Shown one piece after another: positions 58,875 through 64,000 of a DNA stretch of 64,000 nt. Within the stretch, counting starts at the first letter, position 1; the number at the start of each line of letters is the position of its first letter. This DNA is from Enterocloster asparagiformis. GTDB taxonomy: Bacteria; Bacillota; Clostridia; Lachnospirales; Lachnospiraceae. The stretch is from assembly GCA_018380885.1 (NCBI GenBank), contig JAGZSY010000006.1:186001-250000 (forward strand). The letters are read 5' to 3'. A program made the translations under genes and the position numbers. Below the pieces are notes generated by a model. It was not told where the DNA came from. It made no database searches and worked only from the letters and a program-made list of their open reading frames with translations.

Positions 58875-59408
58875 ATGATTTTATCGGATCAAACAATTAT
58901 GAATATGCTATCGGAAGGTACTCTGGTGATCTCCCCGGTGGAGGAGCGCCAAATCCAGCCGGCCAGCGTGGACATCCGCCTGGGAAATACCTTCAGCATC
59001 GTGGAGGACCTGTCCACCGGCGTGATTTCTCTGGAGAACGCGGCCGGCTATAAAACCATCCAAACCGACACCTATATTCTCCTCCCCGGCCAGTTTGTGC
59101 TGGCCACCACCATGGAATATTTTGAGCTTCCGGGCAACCTGACGGCCTTTGTGGAGGGCCGAAGCTCCCTTGGGCGGCTGGGGCTGTTCATCCAGAACGC
59201 CGGCTGGGTGGACCCGGGCTTTAAGGGCGAGATCACCCTGGAGCTGTTCAACGCCAACCGCTGCGCGATCGAGCTGAAGGCCGGACGCCGTGTGGGGCAG
59301 CTGGTGTTTGCAAAGCTGGACGGCATGGCCCTAAACCCGTACAACGGGAAATACCAGGGACAGCGCGGCGCCACCGGCTCCCGCGTCTATCTGGACGGTG
59401 AACTGTAG
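58875..59408 (+). CDS. dcd: dCTP deaminase
   Basis: Deaminates dCTP to dUTP (or, in bifunctional forms, to dUMP) for thymidylate synthesis. The 177-aa trimeric dUTPase-fold protein has [26 protein letters not shown] and [15 protein letters not shown] with the catalytic Glu in the last. GGAGG lies 9 bases before the ATG; a TTG 15 bases earlier overlaps that site. It is headed by an unusually structured leader. Confidence 0.94.
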   Translation: MILSDQTIMNMLSEGTLVISPVEERQIQPASVDIRLGNTFSIVEDLSTGVISLENAAGYKTIQTDTYILLPGQFVLATTMEYFELPGNLTAFVEGRSSLGRLGLFIQNAGWVDPGFKGEITLELFNANRCAIELKAGRRVGQLVFAKLDGMALNPYNGKYQGQRGATGSRVYLDGEL

Positions 59409-59432
59409 ACGACGGTGAGCTGTAGACATTTC

Positions 59433-59461
59433 TTGATAAGCGCCCGCTCATTTGATATAAT
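59433..59461 (+). promoter_or_regulatory. Promoter of the truncated kinase gene
   Basis: TTGATA and TATAAT, 17 bases apart, about 40 bases before the start of the truncated gene. Confidence 0.65.
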
Positions 59462-59501
59462 CATTAAAGACCTACAATACCGCCAGAAAGGCATTTAAAC
59501 G

Positions 59502-59801
59502 ATGAAAAAGGCCAAGACTGCGTCCCTCTCCCGCAAGCTGTTCTCCAGCTTTGTAATCAGCTTTCTGCTTCCCATGGTGCTTGTGAGCTGCCTGGTCTCC
59601 TACCTGTTCAGCAGCCGCCAGTACCGTGAGATTCACCATCAGGCCACCAATAACATGAAGCTGATTTCCGCCTGCTTCTTTGATCATCTACCTGCGGCTT
59701 CCGTCCAGCTCAATCCGCTGTCCGTCCCCGCCGAACAAGTACATTGCGGAAAAAGGCACCGACAGCTTCAGGCTGCTGTTGTCCTCCACCTCGTGCTCTG
59801 A
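59502..59801 (+). pseudogene. 5' fragment of a sensor histidine kinase gene (YesM-like)
   Basis: The first 62 codons give a basic start, one membrane helix (about residues 14-37, FVISFLLPMVLVSCLVSYLF) and the beginning of an extracytoplasmic sensor (REIHHQATNNMKLISACFFD), as in YesM-type kinases. From codon 63 on, the frame reads antisense through the end of the ATPase gene, and the first changed base pair is that gene's stop codon. Everything downstream (sensor, HAMP, kinase) is missing. Promoter and start are intact, so the loss looks recent. A deletion or rearrangement with its break at about 59687 is likely. Confidence 0.7.
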
Positions 59802-60698
59802 TTTGGCCATCAGCGTGCCGTAGCGGCTGTCTAAGGAGTAGATGGTCTCGGACCCCAGCATCTCCTTGGTCACCACGTCGGCCCGGATCACAATGTGCTC
59901 CTCCCCGATCTCCTGCAAATACATCTTCTCGGGGCGGAAGCCCAGCTTCATGCCCTCCGGCAGAACGTTTTCCACCACGTTCATCTGCGGCGTGCCGATG
60001 AACTGGGCCGCGTAGATGCAGTTGGGGTTGTTGTAAAGCTCTCTGGGCTTGGACTGCTGTACGATATAGCCGTCCTTCATCAGCACAATATCGTCCGCTA
60101 TGGACATGGCCTCGACCTGGTCGTGGGTCACATAGACAAAGGTGGTTCCCAGCTTTTTGTGAAGTCCGATGAGCTCCACCCGCATCTGGCCTCTCAGCTT
60201 GGCGTCCAGGTTGGAAAGCGGCTCATCCATGAGGAATACCTTGGGCTGCTTGACCATGGCCCTGGCCAGGGCCACCCTCTGCCGCTGACCGCCGGAGAGC
60301 GTGGCCGGCTTCCGGTCCAGGTAGCCGGTGAGCCCCACGATCTCGCAGATTTCGGACACGCTTTTTTTGCGCTCCTCCTTTGGAACCTTCTTGTTCTCCA
60401 GGCCGAACTCGATGTTCTCCCGGACCGTCATGGTGGGGTACAGCGCGTAGTTCTGAAACACCATAGCGATGTCCCGCTTGCCGGGCGTCAGGTCGTTGAT
60501 CTTCTGCCCGTCGATATAGATGTCCCCGGACGTCGGTTCATCCAGCCCGGTAATCATCCGCAGGGTGGTGGACTTTCCGCAGCCGGAAGGTCCCACCAGC
60601 ACGGTGAAGGACCCGTCCGCGATGTCCAGATTCAGGTTCTCAATCACCACCTCGCTGCCAAACTTTTTCTTCACATTTCTTAACTGTATAGCCCCCAT
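59688..60698 (-). CDS. ugpC: Sugar ABC transporter ATPase (MsmX/UgpC type)
   Basis: A 336-aa CUT1 ATPase: Walker A GPSGCGKST near residue 38, signature LSGGQRQR, Walker B VFLMDEPLSNLDA, and a C-terminal TOBE domain reaching VPFSAMYLFGGDGQRIELDG, so the end seems complete although slightly short (family about 360-370). It stands alone without permeases, like MsmX of B. subtilis, which serves several sugar importers. It could therefore power the ATPase-less amino-sugar transporter elsewhere in this window. ATG with GGGAG about 9 bases upstream. Confidence 0.93.
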   Translation of the reverse strand: MGAIQLRNVKKKFGSEVVIENLNLDIADGSFTVLVGPSGCGKSTTLRMITGLDEPTSGDIYIDGQKINDLTPGKRDIAMVFQNYALYPTMTVRENIEFGLENKKVPKEERKKSVSEICEIVGLTGYLDRKPATLSGGQRQRVALARAMVKQPKVFLMDEPLSNLDAKLRGQMRVELIGLHKKLGTTFVYVTHDQVEAMSIADDIVLMKDGYIVQQSKPRELYNNPNCIYAAQFIGTPQMNVVENVLPEGMKLGFRPEKMYLQEIGEEHIVIRADVVTKEMLGSETIYSLDSRYGTLMAKSEHEVEDNSSLKLSVPFSAMYLFGGDGQRIELDGSRR

Positions 60699-61004
60699 AT
60701 CTCCACACTCCCTCATTCGTTCTCTTGGTGTTTTGCTTCTGGATTCACTATAGCATTGTTTTCGCGGCGGCGACTTTGCTCTTTTTCATAGAAATGTTGC
60801 TCTTTTTAACATTTCGGTGAGATTTTAGCAAAAATCCGACAAGCTGCGTAAATGTACTGGCTATTTCCCGGTTTTCCTTTTAAAATAGGGAATGCAACTA
60901 AAAGTAGCGCCCGAAAACGCAAATGATACACAAACTTGGTGGAGGTTGCGCCCGCGCAGCCGTAGAATAAAATCATCAAATTCAACCTACAGGAGGAGCC
61001 GTAC
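60699..61004. other. Divergent spacer between ugpC and the XRE-membrane gene
   Basis: No gene. TATAGT near 60750 (-) and TAGAAT near 60965 (+) are -10 candidates with poor -35 elements. GCGCCCG occurs twice (near 60907 and 60949). I see nothing else. Confidence 0.4.
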
Positions 61005-61889
61005 ATGAGTTTTTCAGAAAACATTCAGTATTTGAGGAAAAAGGGGAATCTAACCCAGGAGCAGATGGCGGAGCGGCTGGAGGTCTCGCGGCAGGCGGTG
61101 TCAAAATGGGAGTCCGGGCAGTCCTACCCGGAGATGGAAAAAATCCTTCAGATTTGTGAAATGTACCACTGCGACCTGGACACCCTGATCAAGGGCGATG
61201 TGACGGCAGGCGAAACGGAGGATTCGGCGGGTTACGACCGGCAGATGAACCGGTTCTCCCTCCTGGTCGCCAGCGCGGTTTCCATGATAATTGCTGCCGT
61301 GGGGCTGATGATTATATTGGATGAGCTGCTAAAAGGCCGCGTGCACGAGGATATCATTGTGATCGGAATGTTTGTGATCATCGGAATCGCAATTTCCATC
61401 CTGATCGTGACCGGCGTAAACCACGGGTATTTCAAAAAGCGCCACTCCGTCATCCAGGACTTCTACACGGAAGATGACCGCTACAACTTCAACCGCAGAT
61501 TCGCGGTGGCTATCGCGGCGGGCGTGTGCCTGATCCTGTTTGGAGTCTGCCTGAACATCGGGCTGGAGCACCTGGGTAATCCGGCTATCGAGGAGGCGGG
61601 CGGCGGGATTTTCCTGTTATTCACCGCGGCCGCCGTGTGGATTTTTACCTATTTGGGGATACAAAAGAAAAAGTACGCGGTGGAGGAGTACAACGTCGCT
61701 AACCTGGGACAGCAGACAAAGGGCGAGAAATTGATCGGAAAAATATCCGGCGTGATCATGCTTCTGGCCACAGCGATTTTCCTTTTTCTGGGTCTGGCCT
61801 GCGGCATGTTCCGGACCGCCTGGATTGTATTTCCCATCGGCGGCCTCCTGTGCGCCGCTGTAAGCATTCTTGTAGGGGATAAGGAATAG
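61005..61889 (+). CDS. XRE regulator fused to a membrane domain
   Basis: A 294-aa protein: XRE helix-turn-helix in residues 1-60 (LTQEQMAERLEVSRQAVSKW) and about six hydrophobic helices from residue 83 to the end. Membrane-bound XRE proteins of this form are common in Lachnospiraceae and may sense envelope stress or peptides. AGGAGGAGCC precedes the ATG. It stands alone with a strong terminator behind it. Confidence 0.87.
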   Translation: MSFSENIQYLRKKGNLTQEQMAERLEVSRQAVSKWESGQSYPEMEKILQICEMYHCDLDTLIKGDVTAGETEDSAGYDRQMNRFSLLVASAVSMIIAAVGLMIILDELLKGRVHEDIIVIGMFVIIGIAISILIVTGVNHGYFKKRHSVIQDFYTEDDRYNFNRRFAVAIAAGVCLILFGVCLNIGLEHLGNPAIEEAGGGIFLLFTAAAVWIFTYLGIQKKKYAVEEYNVANLGQQTKGEKLIGKISGVIMLLATAIFLFLGLACGMFRTAWIVFPIGGLLCAAVSILVGDKE

Positions 61890-61953
61890 GGGACCGTAAA
61901 ACCGCGCCCGGGCGGCGGTCCGCGGACAACGCGGACGGTTGATTGCGGGCGGT

Positions 61954-62001
61954 AAAAAATCCCGGCCTCACGCAACAGCGCTGTAGAGGCCGGGATTTTT
62001 T
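61954..62001. terminator. Bidirectional terminator
   Basis: ATCCCGGCCTC pairs perfectly with GAGGCCGGGAT, A-run before and T-run after, between the convergent XRE-membrane and GNAT genes. Confidence 0.88.
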
Positions 62002-62022
62002 GCCGTTATTTTTGTTTACCGC

Positions 62023-62829
62023 TTATACCTCGGAGAGAACGGACACGCCCTCCGATTGATCGCCGTTGAGCCATTTCCATTTTTCGGACAGTTCTATTTT
62101 CCCATTTTCCAAAATATGGGGTACGCTGTGACACATACCGATCCGCACCTGGCCCTGCTCGTTTATGTGCTGGTAATAAAAATCCAATTCCCCGCTGCCG
62201 TCCACCGTGCCGAGCAAATGGCCTCTCACAATTCCGCCGCCCGAATAATCCGCCCACAGCGTGTTACCGTTTTGGCGGTATGAAAAAAGCGTATTGCCGT
62301 CGACCTCGCCGTTCTCTGTATTCATTCGGGGGACAAAGTGTTTTCCGTCGTAGCAGATAGGCGTGGAAGCCTTAGGCAAGGATTTTTCCATCACCTCATA
62401 TGCGAGTATGGCTCCGTTTTCCAACGCACGGCTGTCATGCCTGACGGTCCGGTACCCCCTTTTTTCGTACAGATGGTACGCGGGCAGCGAGGAATCCAGA
62501 TAGATTGTGTCGTAATTCAATCCGATCTCATGCTCTAAGCAATGCATGATATAGCTTCCGCAGCCCTGTCTCTGATATTCCGGTTTTACATAAACTCTTG
62601 TGATGTGATTTTCCCTGTAACAGCCTGTGCCCACAATCACATCGCCGTCCCGCAGAACGCCCACAAGACCCGCCTCAATGTCCTTGGATATATTCTCTCT
62701 GCTGTGAAGCCCGCAGAAGAAATCCACCACCTCCCCGGGGTAGTAGTTCGGATAAACAGCCCGTATGGTCTCCTGCACCAGCATCACAATTTGCTCTAAG
62801 TCCCTTTCAGTTGCGCCGACGTATTCCAT
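62023..62829 (-). CDS. GNAT acetyltransferase with C-terminal beta domain
   Basis: A 268-aa two-domain protein. Residues 1-150 are a GNAT domain (acetyl-CoA loop VKPEYQRQGCGSYIMHCLE; LYEKRGYR near its end). Residues about 158-268 (GKHFVPRMNTENGEVDGNTL, WADYSGGGIVRGHLLGTVDG) match small proteins often annotated as N-acetylglutamate synthase although they lack a GNAT fold. The fusion suggests both parts work on one substrate, not identified. GAGGAG lies about 9 bases before the ATG. Confidence 0.85.
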   Translation of the reverse strand: MEYVGATERDLEQIVMLVQETIRAVYPNYYPGEVVDFFCGLHSRENISKDIEAGLVGVLRDGDVIVGTGCYRENHITRVYVKPEYQRQGCGSYIMHCLEHEIGLNYDTIYLDSSLPAYHLYEKRGYRTVRHDSRALENGAILAYEVMEKSLPKASTPICYDGKHFVPRMNTENGEVDGNTLFSYRQNGNTLWADYSGGGIVRGHLLGTVDGSGELDFYYQHINEQGQVRIGMCHSVPHILENGKIELSEKWKWLNGDQSEGVSVLSEV

Positions 62830-62860
62830 GGACTTTTCATCTCCTCAAATTCATAGATTC

Positions 62861-63011
62861 AAAAGCCTTACCGGACTTCAGCTTTCAGACGGCTGAAAAA
62901 CGGTAAGGCGTTCGTCTGTTACAATATCGAATGGGGCGTCGGGATTCGTTTGACCCCATATCATAAAACCCATGGCTGCAAAGATTTCGGCAATTGCAGC
63001 CGGCTGTGTTT
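62861..63011 (-). promoter_or_regulatory. Three-hairpin leader in front of the GNAT gene
   Basis: After a good promoter the leader folds into GGCTGCAA/TTGCAGCC (62974-63001), ATGGGG/CCCCAT (62931-62959) and GCCTTACCG/CGGTAAGGC (62865-62909, with inner TTTCAG/CTGAAA) followed by TTTT. The last one is terminator-like, so this may be an attenuator or a separate short RNA. Confidence 0.5.
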
Positions 63012-63022
63012 TTATTGTATGC

Positions 63023-63051
63023 ATTATAGCATAAAAGCTGGGGGTTCTCAA
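63023..63051 (-). promoter_or_regulatory. Promoter of the GNAT gene leader
   Basis: TTGAGA and TATAAT, 17 bases apart on the minus strand, back to back with the promoter of the riboswitch transcript. Confidence 0.65.
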
Positions 63052-63067
63052 GAATAAACGCATAGGA

Positions 63068-63097
63068 TTGACAGGAATCCGTTTACCGTGGTATAAT
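63068..63097 (+). promoter_or_regulatory. Promoter of the NiCo riboswitch transcript
   Basis: TTGACA and TATAAT, 18 bases apart, start expected near 63104. Confidence 0.75.
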
Positions 63098-63149
63098 AGT
63101 AAAACTCTTTATACCGCATTACATTCTTAACAAGAATGCGAGATCAACA

Positions 63150-63259
63150 GTATGAACTGAGCAGGCGATGCAATTCAGCATGGGGCTGGGCCGGTAACGG
63201 CAGCAGATTTGTTTTTAACACATCTGTGGGACAGTAGTATGTTCCACAGGTGTTTTTTT
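63150..63259 (+). promoter_or_regulatory. NiCo (czcD) riboswitch
   Basis: The aptamer shows the class signatures CTGAGCAGGC, GGGCTGGGCCGG, CGGCAGCAGAT and ATCTGTGGGACAGT arranged as a four-way junction. Its 3' part also forms a terminator (CTGTGGGAC/GTTCCACAG, then seven T). In this class Ni(II) or Co(II) binding blocks the terminator, so the exporter gene behind it is switched on by excess metal. Confidence 0.92.
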
Positions 63260-63336
63260 ATCCCTTGGAACGACAATCTCGTTGGATGCCGAATAAGAGA
63301 ACACACTTTATCACCACATGATAGGAGGATTCTTTT

Positions 63337-64000
63337 ATGACAAACAACATGAAGCCAGTGGAAATCGACAAGGACTTTACGAACAAAGCGATTCGCAAAA
63401 TGTCGGTAATCGGCATTGCGGGGAACGTTATCCTTGCATCATTTAAGCTATTTGCCGGTGTGATTGGACATTCCGGGGCAATGGTTTCCGACGCGGTCCA
63501 TTCGTTTTCGGATGTCTTTGCCACCTTCATCGCATTTCTCGGCGTGAAGATTTCACAAAAGGAAAATGATAGCGCCCATCAATACGGCCATGAGCGAATG
63601 GAATGCATTGCCTCTCTGCTCCTGGGATTGATCCTTTTCGTAACAGGCGTGATGATCGGAAAGAACGGCATCGCAAACATTTTGTCCGGCTCTTACCGCG
63701 CGCAGGCCATTCCCGGCACAATCGCTTTGGTTGCGGCAGTGATTTCGATTGTAATGAAGGAAGCCATGTACTGGTATACCAGATACTACGCCAAACTGCT
63801 TAATTCGCCCGCGTTTATGGCGGACGCATGGCATCACAGGTCCGACGCGTTTTCATCCGTCGGCTCCATGATCGGCGTTGCCGGCGCAATGATGGGGTTC
63901 CCAGTCATGGACAGTATCGCTTCCGTGATAATTTGCCTGTTCATCCTCAAAGTGGCTGTGGATATTGTCCGCGACTCCCTGCAAAAAATGATGGATACAT
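63337..64000 (+). CDS. Cation diffusion facilitator (partial, runs off the window)
   Basis: The first 221 codons of a CDF-family metal exporter. Visible metal-site regions are MVSDAVHSFSDVFATFI in helix 2 and ADAWHHRSDAFSSVGSM in helix 5; HQYGHERMECIASL follows helix 2, and at least five helices are present. AGGAGG lies 8 bases before the ATG. The NiCo riboswitch directly upstream predicts export of nickel and cobalt. Confidence 0.93.
   Translation, partial: MTNNMKPVEIDKDFTNKAIRKMSVIGIAGNVILASFKLFAGVIGHSGAMVSDAVHSFSDVFATFIAFLGVKISQKENDSAHQYGHERMECIASLLLGLILFVTGVMIGKNGIANILSGSYRAQAIPGTIALVAAVISIVMKEAMYWYTRYYAKLLNSPAFMADAWHHRSDAFSSVGSMIGVAGAMMGFPVMDSIASVIICLFILKVAVDIVRDSLQKMMDT

Noticed and set aside
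62878..63063. 61-codon frame in the GNAT leader
   Set aside because: None of its ATGs has a ribosome site, the promoter -10 overlaps one of them, and the sequence folds into perfect hairpins, so RNA structure explains it better.

Overview
The window is about 64 kb of GC-rich (by eye 55-60 %) chromosomal DNA from a Firmicute, most likely a spore-forming Clostridium of the Lachnospiraceae or a close relative. The signs are AGGAGG-type ribosome binding sites with frequent GTG/TTG starts, a T-box leader, a NiCo riboswitch, a spore-photoproduct-lyase homologue, MutS2 and YacP homologues, and an archaeal-type aspartyl-tRNA synthetase in one operon with GatCAB. I recognised no rRNA, tRNA, CRISPR array, prophage or insertion sequence.

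Layout. 0.1-4.5 kb (+): a Gld-like ABC exporter operon. 4.5-6.9 kb (-): a chloramphenicol-acetyltransferase-like protein, a GntR/FCD regulator and a Crp/Fnr regulator. 7-15 kb (-): GtrA, a giant YfhO-type membrane protein with a repeat-rich tail, ArgH, ApbE, a class IV aminotransferase and an Lrp regulator. 15.1-15.5 kb: a tandem array of about eight units of about 50 bp built around an inverted repeat, leading into a LysR gene. 16.6 kb (+): an iron alcohol dehydrogenase behind a Rex-like site. 18-25.3 kb (-): a membrane protein, an aminotransferase, and T-box-aspS-gatC-gatA-gatB. 25.4-34.7 kb (-): an FMN glutamate-synthase-like protein and an amino-sugar locus (solute-binding protein, two permeases, HIT protein, LarA-like racemase, NagB, NagA). 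Its likely GntR and AraC regulators read away on the other strand, followed by a MATE exporter and a YacP nuclease. 39-41.5 kb (-): VOC protein, SIMPL protein, DeoB. 41.7-47.7 kb: AtuA-like/DUF4387/TctCBA operon with a divergent LysR. 47.8-50.7 kb (-): spore-lyase-like radical SAM protein and a MutS2 without Smr domain. 50.8-51.0 kb: a promoter-to-terminator unit for a structured RNA. 51-54.5 kb (-): Fe-S nitroreductase, ArsR, flavodoxin-ferredoxin protein, AlkC and a TfoX C-terminal protein. 54.6-58.6 kb (-): small regulators, membrane proteins and a pair of uncharacterised genes. 58.7-59.4 kb (+): dcd behind a highly structured leader. 59.5-60.7 kb: a truncated histidine kinase gene butted against the end of an MsmX/UgpC ATPase gene. 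61-64 kb: XRE-membrane protein, GNAT acetyltransferase, and a NiCo riboswitch in front of a cation diffusion facilitator that runs off the window.

How the genes work together. The aspS-gatCAB operon probably makes Asn-tRNA(Asn) (and Gln-tRNA(Gln)) by the indirect route and senses uncharged tRNA through its T-box. The sugar ABC operon lacks its own ATPase; the solitary MsmX/UgpC-type ATPase at 60 kb could power it. The AtuA/DUF4387/Tct operon couples import of an unknown carboxylate to two uncharacterised enzymes. The least explained elements are the dyad array at 15.1-15.5 kb, the structured leader of dcd, and the stand-alone RNA at 50.8-51.0 kb.
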